From Acidobacteriota bacterium (lineage in GTDB: Bacteria; Acidobacteriota; Polarisedimenticolia; Gp22-AA2), in the NCBI GenBank assembly GCA_027297005.1, contig JAPUIN010000413.1:1-15030 (forward strand): a DNA stretch of 15,030 bases. The letters run 5' to 3'. Every line of letters begins with the position of its first letter. Position 1 is the first letter of the stretch. Shown in pieces: positions 1 through 7,697 of this stretch. The notes below the pieces were generated by a model, which saw only the letters and a program-made list of their open reading frames with translations, was not told the origin of the DNA and searched no databases. A program made the position numbers and the translations under genes.

Positions 1-1094
1 CGATCGACGAAATCGCGGGCGGCGCTTTTTACTAGAGTGATGGCATGCGCACCTTCCCCCGCGGCCGAGAGCGCGTGCCGGTTGAACATCCAATGCCAGG
101 TCCCCCCGATCAGCCCGGCGAACGGCATCTCGGACACCGGAGCGCCGAACCACAGGTAGACCGACACGATCGGCGATGTCTCGAGCCTGCCCACCCCGGC
201 GAAGAACGGCTCGGCCGCAGCGCCGTCCGGCAGCAGCTCCAGCAGCACGTCCGGCGTGACTGCGGCGACGACGGCGCCGGCTTCGCGCCGTTCGCCATCC
301 GCCATGAGGACACCCGTGCACCCGCTTCCATCGACCAGGATGCGGCGGACCGGGGCGTGTGTGCGCACCTCGCATCCCCGGCCACGCAGATAGCGCGCCG
401 CCGGGTCGGCGAACAGTTCGCTCAGCCCGACCCTCGCCAGCCCGAGCCTCGACCCGATCCCTCCTGCGAAGAGACCGTCGCGCAACACCGACAGGAGCAT
501 CGCTGCGGAGGCGCGGTCGGGAGACTCATTGAGCGTGGCGATCGACAGCGGATGCCAGAGACGCTCGTTGGCTTCGGACGATTGCCCTAGCGATGCGAGC
601 CACCCGGCGACCGTCTGTCCGTCGAGCGACGCCATGACCTCCTCCCGGTTCCGGCGCGCCAGCCTGCGGAGCTCCCGACCGACCCTCAGAAACGAGAGAC
701 GGGTACCGAGGCTCAATCCCGGGAATCGCAGTAATCCGCACAGGACATCGAGGGGGGCGCGCAGCGCGGGAAGGCGGAAGGTGGAATCACGGCCGCCCCG
801 GTCGACAAAAGGAACCTCGAGCCGCTCCTGCCAGTCGACCCCATCGGCGGCGCCGATCCGATCGAGGACGCGCCGCATCTCGGCGTAGCACCCCATCATC
901 AGGTGCTGGCCGTTATCGATCACCACTCCTGTTTCGGGATCGAGCCAGGAGCGCGCACGCCCCCCCAGATAGGGACGCGCCTCGAGCAGTAGAACCCGCC
1001 CACCCGACTCCGCCACCGCGGTGGCGGCAGCGAGCCCGGCTACTCCCCCGCCGACGACGATCGCGTCGGGGGCGCCGCGGGTCGATCCGCGCAT
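1..1094 (-). CDS. hpnE: Hydroxysqualene dehydroxylase HpnE, C-terminus cut by window edge
   Basis: FAD-dependent amine-oxidase/phytoene-desaturase-like enzyme that in the HpnCDE pathway reduces hydroxysqualene to squalene. The frame is open for 364 codons from ATG at 1094 to the left edge; the family is roughly 420 residues, so about 60 C-terminal residues are probably missing. Visible: an N-terminal Rossmann dinucleotide motif VVGGGVAGLAAA (about residues 13-24), an acidic ribose-binding Glu at the end of the second strand (LLLEAR, E38), GGRARSW at 44-50, and the DNGQH motif at 60-64 followed by MMGCY, which is characteristic of HpnE. The start lies 2 nt after the hpnD stop, with a GGGAG Shine-Dalgarno just upstream, so it is translationally linked to hpnD. 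Identity rests on both motifs and the hpnC-hpnD-hpnE order. A carotenoid desaturase is the main alternative and is less likely beside two squalene-synthase paralogues. Confidence 0.93.
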   Translation of the reverse strand, partial: MRGSTRGAPDAIVVGGGVAGLAAATAVAESGGRVLLLEARPYLGGRARSWLDPETGVVIDNGQHLMMGCYAEMRRVLDRIGAADGVDWQERLEVPFVDRGGRDSTFRLPALRAPLDVLCGLLRFPGLSLGTRLSFLRVGRELRRLARRNREEVMASLDGQTVAGWLASLGQSSEANERLWHPLSIATLNESPDRASAAMLLSVLRDGLFAGGIGSRLGLARVGLSELFADPAARYLRGRGCEVRTHAPVRRILVDGSGCTGVLMADGERREAGAVVAAVTPDVLLELLPDGAAAEPFFAGVGRLETSPIVSVYLWFGAPVSEMPFAGLIGGTWHWMFNRHALSAAGEGAHAITLVKSAARDFVD

Positions 1095-1096
1095 CG

Positions 1097-1996
1097 TCAG
1101 CTCCCGACGTGCCCGGTGACCCTGGCCCGCAGCGCAACGCCGAACTGCTGCAGGCGGGGCACCCTGATTCGGCTCTCGAACACCCGGAACCCCTCCGCCT
1201 CGATTCTGCGCAGGAGCCGGCGGTAGATCCCCCCCATTACCTCCGCCGCGAGTAGCCGCGGCCGATCCTCGTCGGGCAGATGCCGCGCGGCTCGGTCGAA
1301 ATGTTCCCGGGCACGGCTTGCCTGGTGGCGCATGAGCGCGAGGTAGGCCTCATTGCGCTCCCCCGCGAGCAGCGCCTTCTCGCTGTAGCCAAAGGCTGCA
1401 ATTTCGTCGAGCGGCACGTAGATCCTGCCGCGCGAGGCATCGTTCTTCAAATCACGCAGGATGTTGGTCAGCTGGAGAGCGATCCCGAGATCGATGGCAT
1501 AGTCGCGGCTGCGGGGATGCCGGCAACCGAAGATCGACAGGCAGATCAGCCCCACCGTCGAGGCCACACGATAGCAGTAGGCCTTCAGGTCATCGAAGCG
1601 CTCATACCGGGTTCGCGTGAGATCCATCTCGACCCCGCCGATCAGGTCCTCGAACGGGTCACGAGGAATGTCGAAGCGCCGAATGGAGTCCTGGAGATCA
1701 CGGCTCACCGGGAGTTCCGGTTGCCCCTCATAACAGCGCCGAATCTCCTCGCGATACGAGAGCAGCCGGTCGGCAGCGCCGGGTTCCGGTCGATCGCCTC
1801 TCCCCCCGCGCTCGGCACCATCAGGTCCGCCGGTAGAATTGTCGGCGATATCATCGATGACCCGGCAGAAGGCGTAGACCGTCTCGATGGCGCGCCGCTG
1901 GTCGCGGGGAAGGAGCGAGAAGGAGAAGTGGAAGGACGAGCCCCGGGACGAGCTTCCCCTCGAGGGCCGTATCCCGGACGGGCTCAGTTCCGCCAT
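1097..1996 (-). CDS. hpnD: Presqualene diphosphate synthase HpnD
   Basis: Trans-isoprenyl diphosphate synthase of the squalene/phytoene synthase family, 299 residues. In the three-enzyme bacterial route HpnD condenses two farnesyl diphosphates to presqualene diphosphate. Both Mg-diphosphate motifs are visible: DDIAD at 48-52 in the context CRVIDDIAD, and NILRDLKND at 178-186 followed by RGRIYVP. The ATG at 1996 was chosen over an upstream in-frame ATG at 2158 because it has a GGGGAGAG Shine-Dalgarno at suitable spacing and because the longer form would run 175 bp into hpnC. With this start it overlaps the end of hpnC by 13 nt, and its TGA is 2 nt before hpnE. HpnD and HpnC are close paralogues. 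Assignment here rests on the RDLKND-type second motif and on position in the operon. Confidence 0.93.
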   Translation of the reverse strand: MAELSPSGIRPSRGSSSRGSSFHFSFSLLPRDQRRAIETVYAFCRVIDDIADNSTGGPDGAERGGRGDRPEPGAADRLLSYREEIRRCYEGQPELPVSRDLQDSIRRFDIPRDPFEDLIGGVEMDLTRTRYERFDDLKAYCYRVASTVGLICLSIFGCRHPRSRDYAIDLGIALQLTNILRDLKNDASRGRIYVPLDEIAAFGYSEKALLAGERNEAYLALMRHQASRAREHFDRAARHLPDEDRPRLLAAEVMGGIYRRLLRRIEAEGFRVFESRIRVPRLQQFGVALRARVTGHVGS

Positions 1997-2889
1997 CGCA
2001 CAGCTCTCCCCACGATCCGCGGCCCGTCGGCCGCCCGCACGCGGGGCCGTCGGCGGAAAATATCGTAGTCGACAGCCTCGATCGCATCGAGGATCCGCAT
2101 CCCGCCGAGCCACGTCAGCTTCAGCTCCCAGCGCAACCTCCCGCCGACGGCTGTGCACAGGGGCCGGCCCGCATTGAACAGTTCACGGGTACGGCCAATC
2201 ATCCTCCGCATCAGAACGCGGAACCCTTCCGTGACCCGGCCCTCCCGGAGGTCCCTCTCCGTCACGAAGAATTCGACTCGATCCCGTTCCGGTAGATAGA
2301 TTCGATCCTTTTGCAGATCGATGGCGACATCCTGCCAGTGATTCGCCAGTTGCAGCGCGGTGCAGATCCGATCGGACCACTCGAGCATCCGTGGATCGGT
2401 GTAGCCGTGGAGATGCAGGACGAGGCGGCCGACCGGGTTGGCGGAGAGACGACAGTAGCCCAGGAGCGCCTCGAAATCCTCGTAACGGTTCCGGACGCAA
2501 TCGATTCGGAACGCCTCCAGGAGATCACGAAATAACTGTCCCGGCAGATCGAACCGCCGCCCGGCATCCCCGAGGGCGACAAAAACCGGGTGCTGTGCGT
2601 CCCCCTGCAGACAGTCCTCCAGCATGCGACCCCACTCATCAAGCCGTTCGAGACGCTCCCCCCGGTGACGATCCTCGTCGGCGAAATCGTCGGCGATCCG
2701 CGCGAAAGCATAGATCGCCTGGACGGCCGGCCTGATAGAGGCCGGCAGCAGGAGCGAGGCGACCGGAAAATTCTCGTAGTGCTGCCTCGTGAGACGCGCA
2801 CAGAACCGCTGCGCCTCCTTCAGGGTGCAGGGGCTCCGCGGGACCCCTGCCGCGGAGTTGGTCTCGGCTCTAGGCGTGGCGAACGTCAT
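1984..2889 (-). CDS. hpnC: Hydroxysqualene synthase HpnC
   Basis: Squalene/phytoene synthase family protein of 301 residues, first gene of the hpnCDE operon. In the known pathway HpnC converts presqualene diphosphate to hydroxysqualene. Visible: DDFAD at 67-71 after YAFARIA, and the second metal/diphosphate motif NHWQDVAID at 183-191 followed by KDRIYLP, a run highly typical of HpnC. The N-terminal H-Y-E-N-F-P motif (37-42) is also common in this family. The ATG at 2889 is the only convincing start: the same frame stays open much further upstream, but only as antisense to the aldehyde dehydrogenase. No Shine-Dalgarno precedes it; an extended -10-like element ends 10 nt before the ATG (see the regulatory entry), so the mRNA may be nearly leaderless. 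No squalene-hopene cyclase is visible in this window. Confidence 0.93.
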   Translation of the reverse strand: MTFATPRAETNSAAGVPRSPCTLKEAQRFCARLTRQHYENFPVASLLLPASIRPAVQAIYAFARIADDFADEDRHRGERLERLDEWGRMLEDCLQGDAQHPVFVALGDAGRRFDLPGQLFRDLLEAFRIDCVRNRYEDFEALLGYCRLSANPVGRLVLHLHGYTDPRMLEWSDRICTALQLANHWQDVAIDLQKDRIYLPERDRVEFFVTERDLREGRVTEGFRVLMRRMIGRTRELFNAGRPLCTAVGGRLRWELKLTWLGGMRILDAIEAVDYDIFRRRPRVRAADGPRIVGRAVRWRN

Positions 2890-2899
2890 AGGATGGTGG

Positions 2900-2908
2900 A
2901 TGATAACA
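2900..2908 (-). promoter_or_regulatory. Candidate extended -10 element for hpnC
   Basis: On the minus strand TG-T-TATCAT reads as an extended -10 (TATCAT matches TATAAT at 5 of 6). It ends 10 nt before the hpnC ATG, giving a predicted leader of only a few nucleotides. No convincing -35 is seen. A second possibility is TATACA (2935 down to 2930), which would give a leader of about 34 nt and overlaps the candidate -10 of the divergent aldehyde dehydrogenase. Confidence 0.35.
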
Positions 2909-2931
2909 CCGACCGGCTCGCCTGGTTGTTG

Positions 2932-2937
2932 TATAGT
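2932..2937 (+). promoter_or_regulatory. Candidate -10 (TATAGT) for the aldehyde dehydrogenase gene
   Basis: TATAGT on the plus strand matches the -10 consensus at 5 of 6. The predicted transcription start is about 27 nt upstream of the ATG at 2971. This leaves room for the good Shine-Dalgarno (GAGGTGAGG, about 2959-2967). No clear -35 hexamer is found at 16-18 bp, so the call is tentative. Confidence 0.3.
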
Positions 2938-2970
2938 TTTCTCTGACCAATCCTGGATGAGGTGAGGCCG

Positions 2971-4401
2971 ATGTCGCTCGAGAGACAGCTGTTCATAGAT
3001 GGGTCGTGGCGCAAGACCGCGAAATTCCAGACGGTCATCAGCCCGTTTGACGGGCAGGAGGTGGCGCGTGTCAGCCTGGCCGGGCCGGAGGATCTGGAGG
3101 CGGCTACCCTGGCTTCGATCCGGGCGTTCGGTGAAATGAGGAGCTGGTCCCGGCGGCAGCGTGCCGATCTCCTGCGCCGGATCGCCGAGGGGATCGCCCG
3201 CCGTAAGGATGCGATTGCCGCGACGATGACCGATGAGATGGGCAAGCCGATCCGCTTCGCCCGCGCCGAGGTCGAGCGCTGCGTCACGACGTTCACGGTG
3301 GCCGCCGAGGAGGCGACGCGGTGGACCGGGGAGATCATTCCGGTCGACATCGAGCCCCACACGAAGGGGTACTTCGCGATGACTCTGATGTTCCCGCTGG
3401 GCCCGATCGCCGCCATCTCCCCGTTCAACTTCCCTCTGAATCTCGTGGCTCACAAGATCGCCCCCTGCCTGGCGGTCGGCAGCAGCATGGTCCTGAAGCC
3501 GGCGCGTCAGACTCCCCTGGAAGCTCTCACCCTGGCCGAGGTGATTCATGAGGCGGGCGCCCCAGCAGGGGCGTTCAACGTGGTGAACTGCGAGCCCTCT
3601 GTCGGGGAGCGGCTGGCCACCGATGAGCGGTTCCCCTACTTGACTTTCACCGGCAGCGTCGGCGTCGGCTGGTCGCTGAAGGAGAAAGCCTGGAAGAAAC
3701 GTCGCGTCACTCTCGAGCTCGGCGGCAACGCCGCCTGCATCGTCCACTCCGACGCCGACCTGGAATACGCCGTCACAAAATCGGCTGCCGCTGCGTTCGG
3801 ACAGGCGGGGCAGTCCTGCATCTCGGTGCAGCGGCTTCTCGTCCACGATCCGATTTTCGAGACCTTCCGCAAGATGCTGCTCGATGCCGTCGCGAAGCTG
3901 CCCGTCGGCGACCCGAAGGATCCCGAGACGATCGTCGGTCCGGTCATCGACTCTGGCAATGCCGAACGCATCCTCTCCTGGATCTCCGAGGCGAAGAGAC
4001 GGGGGGCGCGGGTCCTCACGGGCGGCACCAGGGAGGGTAACGTCGTGCAGCCAACCGTGATCGTCGACGCCGAACCGGACATGAAGATCTCCTGCCAGGA
4101 GATCTTCGGCCCGGTCGTCACCCTGAGCCGGTATAAGGAGTTCGAGGAGGCAGTCCGGGTCGCGGGTGATTCCCGCTTCGGTCTGCAGGCGGGGATCTTC
4201 ACCCATGACATCCGTCTGATCAGGCACGCCGTCTGCAACCTCGACGTCGGCGGCGTGATGGTCAACGAGGTCCCCAGCATGCGCGTCGACAACATGCCGT
4301 ACGGCGGCAGCCGTGATTCGGGAATCGGGCGCGAGGGACCGCTGCACGCCATGCAGGAGATGTCCGAGCCCCGCCTCGTGATGTTCAATCTGGACCACTA
4401 A
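2971..4401 (+). CDS. NAD(P)-dependent aldehyde dehydrogenase, family-21/lactaldehyde dehydrogenase-like
   Basis: Oxidises an aldehyde to the acid (or acyl form) with NAD(P)+. The protein has 476 residues, normal for the superfamily. Catalytic residues are all present: oxyanion Asn153 in SPFNFPLN, general base Glu249 in LELGGN, nucleophile Cys283 in GQSCIS, and Glu377 in QEIFGP. The phrases NFPLNLVAHKIAP, CISVQRLLVH, GLQAGIFTHD and RVDNMPYGG resemble the uncharacterised ALDH_F21 / lactaldehyde and GAPN-like subgroup rather than betaine- or retinal-type enzymes. The substrate cannot be read from sequence. ATG 2971 is preferred because GAGGTGAGG sits directly upstream; a GTG at 2962 is in frame but lies inside that Shine-Dalgarno. 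It is divergent from hpnC, so a link to isoprenoid or hopanoid side-chain aldehydes is conceivable but unsupported beyond proximity. Confidence 0.93.
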   Translation: MSLERQLFIDGSWRKTAKFQTVISPFDGQEVARVSLAGPEDLEAATLASIRAFGEMRSWSRRQRADLLRRIAEGIARRKDAIAATMTDEMGKPIRFARAEVERCVTTFTVAAEEATRWTGEIIPVDIEPHTKGYFAMTLMFPLGPIAAISPFNFPLNLVAHKIAPCLAVGSSMVLKPARQTPLEALTLAEVIHEAGAPAGAFNVVNCEPSVGERLATDERFPYLTFTGSVGVGWSLKEKAWKKRRVTLELGGNAACIVHSDADLEYAVTKSAAAAFGQAGQSCISVQRLLVHDPIFETFRKMLLDAVAKLPVGDPKDPETIVGPVIDSGNAERILSWISEAKRRGARVLTGGTREGNVVQPTVIVDAEPDMKISCQEIFGPVVTLSRYKEFEEAVRVAGDSRFGLQAGIFTHDIRLIRHAVCNLDVGGVMVNEVPSMRVDNMPYGGSRDSGIGREGPLHAMQEMSEPRLVMFNLDH

Positions 4402-4425
4402 GGGCCTCGATCGGATGAGGAGTGG

Positions 4426-4470
4426 ACCCCCGGAGGGGGTGGCGGGGGGACCGATCCACCCCCCGCCCCC
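4426..4470 (+). terminator. Stacked GC hairpins after the aldehyde dehydrogenase gene
   Basis: Two adjacent inverted repeats follow the stop codon. ACCCCC-GGA-GGGGGT spans 4426-4440. GGCGGGGGG (4441-4449) pairs with CCCCCCGCC (4459-4467) across a 9-nt loop. A competing pairing, GGGGGTGG (4435-4442) with CCACCCCC (4457-4464), is also perfect. No U-tract follows, so this may be a terminator-like pause, an mRNA 3'-end stabiliser, or a leader structure in front of the ECF sigma gene. Confidence 0.45.
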
Positions 4471-4479
4471 AAGATCAAC

Positions 4480-4509
4480 GGAACCCCATTCAGGGACCCC
4501 CGGTACAAT
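4480..4509 (+). promoter_or_regulatory. Candidate promoter for the ECF sigma operon
   Basis: TACAAT (4504-4509) matches the housekeeping -10 at 5 of 6, about 24 nt before the sigma ATG. GGAACC (4480-4485), 18 bp upstream, resembles the GGAAC -35 of ECF-dependent promoters, which would fit autoregulation. The two halves belong to different consensus classes, so it is uncertain which polymerase form would use it. Confidence 0.35.
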
Positions 4510-4533
4510 CGTTTCAGGAGCGGCGGAGGGTAG

Positions 4534-5118
4534 ATGCCCAGTGAGCCCACGGATCTGGAACTGGTCCGTGAGGTTCTGGCGGGACGGACCGACCGGTTCG
4601 AGATTCTGATCCGCCGCTACCAGCGCCTGGTCGCCACGGCGGCCTTCCGCATGGGGGTGCCCCGGCAGGAGATCGAAGACATGACGAACGAAGTGTTCTA
4701 CAAGGTCTATCGGAGCCTCCGGCGGTATGAGCCGGCTCACGCCATGTCGACGTGGCTGTACCGGATCACGGTGAACGCTGCTCTCGACCGGCGGCGCAGC
4801 CTCAGGCACGAGGCCTCACGCAGCGAGTTGCCGGACGATATCCGTGATAATTCCCCGACCCCGGACGAGATCGCTCATGCGTCGTCCCGGACACACCTGC
4901 TGCATGAGGCGCTGGGACGGATTCCTGAACACTACCGGTCGCCGCTCATGCTGATGCATGTCGAGGGGCTGTCTGTCGAGGAGGTCTCCCGCATCTTGAA
5001 TCTCCCGGAAGGAACCGTAAAGTCACGCCTGTTCCGCGCGCGGGCGATGCTCAAACAGGTGATCACTCGCCATTACCCCGCCCTCTCCCCAAGGGGTGAA
5101 ACCGGAGAAACGCCGTGA
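4534..5118 (+). CDS. RNA polymerase ECF-type sigma factor
   Basis: Sigma-70 family, extracytoplasmic-function type, 194 residues, the usual size. Region 2 covers about residues 20-90: FEILIRRYQR, then DMTNEVFYKVYRSLRRYEP, then STWLYRITVNAALDRRR for -10 recognition. Region 4 covers about 120-180, with the helix-turn-helix LSVEEVSRILNLPEGTVKSR and the downstream RARAMLK. A linker of about 25 residues separates them. There is a strong GGAGGG Shine-Dalgarno 4 nt before the ATG. The stop overlaps the next start (GTGA), giving tight coupling to the downstream membrane protein, the usual position of an anti-sigma factor. It probably directs transcription in response to an envelope signal. The ECF subgroup cannot be assigned by eye. 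Confidence 0.95.
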   Translation: MPSEPTDLELVREVLAGRTDRFEILIRRYQRLVATAAFRMGVPRQEIEDMTNEVFYKVYRSLRRYEPAHAMSTWLYRITVNAALDRRRSLRHEASRSELPDDIRDNSPTPDEIAHASSRTHLLHEALGRIPEHYRSPLMLMHVEGLSVEEVSRILNLPEGTVKSRLFRARAMLKQVITRHYPALSPRGETGETP

Positions 5119-5678
5119 CGCTGTTCGGACGGCGCGGCCTTCCTGATGATCCCGGATCCGCGTGGGTCGAATCGGCCCTCCGACCGATCCGCGCCCAGAG
5201 GATCGACACCGAAGTGACCAGGTCGGTGATGGCCCGGATTGCGGCTGAAAGGGTACGCCCGTTGCGCCACCCCACCATTCTGCGCCGGCCACGCCTGGCC
5301 CTGGCGGCGTGCATGATGGGCGGGATTGTCGCGTTCGGCCTGGTTGTTGCGGCGCTTCTGACCCTCGCCATCAATGGAGATGAGGGGGTCCGGCAGATTG
5401 GAACGATCCTCTCCTCGGCCGGGCACCTTCTCGTCGTCATGGGCGGATTTGTCCTGGAAACGCTGCGTGGGGTTCTCTCCGCCGGTCTGGCTCTCGGACG
5501 GGGGATCTGGATCCTCCTCGAGGCGGCGGCGCCGCTGCTGCGCGGCGCCGGGATGATGGCCGCCGCGGGCGGATTGCTTTCGATCCTTATCAGTTTCTAT
5601 CTGTTGGCCCAGGGCTACAGATCGGCACCGTTGACCGCCCTCGAAGGGGGCGCCGGCGGGCTTGGAGGGAACCGATGA
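5115..5678 (+). CDS. Small multi-pass membrane protein, candidate anti-sigma factor
   Basis: Protein of 187 residues starting at GTG 5115 inside the ECF sigma stop (GTGA) and ending in an ATGA overlap with the next gene. The first 60 residues are soluble and charged (ESALRPIRAQRIDTEVTRSV region) and should face the cytoplasm. Hydrophobic segments follow at about 61-86, 100-128 and 143-165, with a short Gly-rich tail. I do not recognise a family. Position and topology (cytoplasmic N-terminal helix region plus membrane segments) suggest a sigma-binding regulator, but the zinc-binding HxxxCxxC motif of ZAS anti-sigma factors is absent and only inference supports that role. It could equally be a structural partner of the downstream beta-helix membrane protein. 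Confidence 0.8.
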   Translation: MTLFGRRGLPDDPGSAWVESALRPIRAQRIDTEVTRSVMARIAAERVRPLRHPTILRRPRLALAACMMGGIVAFGLVVAALLTLAINGDEGVRQIGTILSSAGHLLVVMGGFVLETLRGVLSAGLALGRGIWILLEAAAPLLRGAGMMAAAGGLLSILISFYLLAQGYRSAPLTALEGGAGGLGGNR

Positions 5679-6733
5679 GACGAATACTCCTCGCGACCGT
5701 CGGTGTGACGCTCCTTCTGCTTCCGGGGTTGGGCGTCGCATCCGCGGACCGGGCCACGGACGGGGGGGGTCAAGGAGACCCCGAGATCGGGTTCGTCCTT
5801 CCCGCTCTGGTGACAGTCGCCTACGGACCGAGCGCGAATTTCGCGATGTCCTCCGACGCTCATGTGCAGGCGGGTGAGGTGCATCACGGCGAGCTCGTGG
5901 CCCTGTTCGGCGACGTCGTGATCGACGGGACGGTAACGGGCGAGGTCGTCGTCATCATGGGCAGCCTGCGCGTCAACGGCACGATCGAGAGCGACGTCAT
6001 TTCGGTCCTGTCGGAGACGACCCTCACCGAGAACGCCCGGATCGAGGGGGAGCTGGTCAACATCGGGTGGAGCATCGATCGGGCGCACGGCAGCGTGGTG
6101 GAAGACGGGATCATCAACGTCAGCTTCATGAACCTGATCCCCTTCTCGGGCGAGGGGGGAGGATGGTCCGCCATTCTCTGGGTAATCTTCATCATCAAAC
6201 TCGCGCTCCTGACCATCCTTTTCATGGGGATCCTCCTCGTTTCCACACTCGCCCCCCGGCGCGTGTCGGTCATCGCGGCGGCGATTCCAATGCGCTGGGG
6301 TTGGTCGATCCTCGCAGGCCTGCTCACCATGGCCCTGTTCGTCATCACCTCCTGCATCCTGGCCTTCTCGCTCATCGGCCTTCCGCTGGCGATCGTGCTC
6401 TGGTTGGCCATGCAGGTAACGAAGTGGCTCGGGATCGCCTCCATCTTCTATCTGGTCGGCCAGACGATTGGCCGCAACGTGTTTCACCGCGAACTGCCCC
6501 ACCTGTCCTGCGTGCTCGGCGGGTTTCTCATTTACTGTCTGGTCTCCTTCATTCCGTTCTTCGGCTGGATCCTCACGCCCATCCTGCACATCGTGGCCGT
6601 CGGGATGGTGATCCTGACCAAATTCGGCGCCGAGGAGCCATGGGGGCATAGCCGCATCGTAGAGCCCCGATCGGCCCCGCCGGCAGGGGGGGGGACGCCA
6701 CCGCCCCAGCCGACCCCACCCGCCGAAAGCTGA
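5675..6733 (+). CDS. Secreted beta-helix (bactofilin/polymer-forming-like) protein with C-terminal membrane domain
   Basis: Protein of 352 residues with four parts. A signal peptide spans residues 1-24 (hydrophobic core LLLLPGLGVASA). A repeat region at about 65-135 has valine/isoleucine/glycine turns (GELVALFGDVVIDGTVTGEV, then VIMGSLRVNGTIESDV, then TTLTENARIEGELV), a pattern typical of bactofilin or polymer-forming right-handed beta-helices. A membrane region follows, with helices near 166-192, 208-232, 233-262 and 278-316. The tail is Pro/Gly-rich (PPAGGGTPPPQPTPPAES). The beta-helix should lie outside the cytoplasmic membrane, unlike classical cytoplasmic bactofilins. Its ATGA overlap with the preceding gene makes it the third member of the ECF sigma operon. 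Function is unknown; sensing or scaffolding at the envelope is inferred. Confidence 0.85.
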   Translation: MRRILLATVGVTLLLLPGLGVASADRATDGGGQGDPEIGFVLPALVTVAYGPSANFAMSSDAHVQAGEVHHGELVALFGDVVIDGTVTGEVVVIMGSLRVNGTIESDVISVLSETTLTENARIEGELVNIGWSIDRAHGSVVEDGIINVSFMNLIPFSGEGGGWSAILWVIFIIKLALLTILFMGILLVSTLAPRRVSVIAAAIPMRWGWSILAGLLTMALFVITSCILAFSLIGLPLAIVLWLAMQVTKWLGIASIFYLVGQTIGRNVFHRELPHLSCVLGGFLIYCLVSFIPFFGWILTPILHIVAVGMVILTKFGAEEPWGHSRIVEPRSAPPAGGGTPPPQPTPPAES

Positions 6734-6761
6734 GGCGGGCGAAACCCGGCGAACTCCCCGA

Positions 6762-7525
6762 TTAGAATTCGGCCGAAACTCCGAAGACCGGCATGAACGG
6801 CGCCTGGTTGTGCCTCGTGCGGGTCAGCGTGCGCGCCACCGGATCGAGATCGACGTCGATGCTTCTCTGGTTGGCGTGGTCGGACACGTTGATCAGATCG
6901 AAGTGCACGACGATGCGTCCCCATGCAGTCGGGCGCCGGTGCGTGAGGCGCATATCAAACCTGTGATAGGCCAGGCAACCTTGTGCCGTTCAGCGGACCC
7001 GACTCGAGCCACAGGTCGATGCCGTTCAGCTCCGGTTAGGGCCCTGAAGGGGTCATCCAGCGCCCCTGGGCGGGAGCGCAGGGTGGCGGCATCATAGATC
7101 TCGGTCGACACCCCCTCGTGCCCGCCGGCGCGTCTCGCGCCGACCACCGTGATCCGATCGGCGAGCGCTTCCGGAAGGATGACGATGAGATCGGCGCGGG
7201 TCTCCGATCTCGGGGCAACAGTCACCTCAACCGGACGGGCCGATGCTGAAGCGGGGAGGTCGGCGGTCAGTCGATAGGTGCCGGCCGGGACCTGTTCGAA
7301 ACGGAATCGGCCCGCATCACCGCTGCGGACCGTGAACTCCACTCCGCTTCCCAGCAGACGGAGAGGGACCTGTTCGAGCGGTGCTCCGGTCGACGCCCGG
7401 GTGACGCGACCGAGAAGGAGGCCGGTCTCCGTCGCGGCGCGAAGGATCGTCCCGGCTGCAGCGAGACTCAGGACGAGGCAGGCGATCACCCTCGATCCCA
7501 ATCTGCGGACCACCGTGCCGCGCAT
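6762..7525 (-). pseudogene. Internally deleted, frameshifted TonB-dependent receptor
   Basis: The N-terminal part (ATG 7525, GGGGGAGGGGG upstream) encodes a signal peptide (hydrophobic at 13-30), a carboxypeptidase-regulatory-like beta-sandwich at about 36-115 (GRVTRASTGAPLEQVPLRL, then AGRFRFEQVPAGTYRL), then ITVVGARR and the beginning of a plug domain ending DDPFRAL near 7040. The sequence then jumps, in another frame, to the last strands of an outer-membrane barrel (ELNGIDLWLESGPLNG, 7032 downward). A further 1-nt shift near 6969-6976 leads into YHRFDMRLTHRR, and the protein ends VFGVSAEF at 6762. The terminal Phe is the outer-membrane insertion signature. Several hundred residues normally present between these ends are absent, and three frames are used, so no functional receptor can be made. 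An assembly error could explain the single-base shift but not the missing plug and barrel. Confidence 0.8.
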
Positions 7526-7661
7526 CACGCCCCCTCCCCCGCATCAACCGGCGCCCGCGACGCTCCGGGCGCCGCTCCAAGATTAGGTTCCAGAGGCGGC
7601 GGGATCACGCGAAAGCCTTGTGGCTCTGGGCATTTCACCGATTTCTTCCACGGATACCCGG

Positions 7662-7685
7662 CCCGGTTACGAGCTTGTAACCGGG
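7662..7685. promoter_or_regulatory. Near-perfect 24-bp palindrome, probable operator
   Basis: CCCGGTTAC (7662-7670) and GTAACCGGG (7677-7685) are perfect inverted 9-mers around GAGCTT, whose inner AGCT is itself palindromic, leaving one mismatched pair in 24 bp. It is centred about 40 bp upstream of the predicted transcription start of the di-iron gene. This suits a dimeric transcription factor. As RNA it would form a stable hairpin directly before the purine-rich GGAAGGA. Confidence 0.55.
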
Positions 7686-7697
7686 AAGGAACCGCTG

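Noticed and set aside
1280..2068. Plus-strand open frame of 262 codons opposite hpnD
   Set aside because: Antisense to a gene with clear active-site motifs; no recognisable features or Shine-Dalgarno of its own.
2890..4809. Long minus-strand open frame upstream of hpnC, antisense to the aldehyde dehydrogenase
   Set aside because: It is the hpnC frame continuing without stops in GC-rich DNA; no domain resemblance, while the plus strand encodes a full aldehyde dehydrogenase with all catalytic residues.
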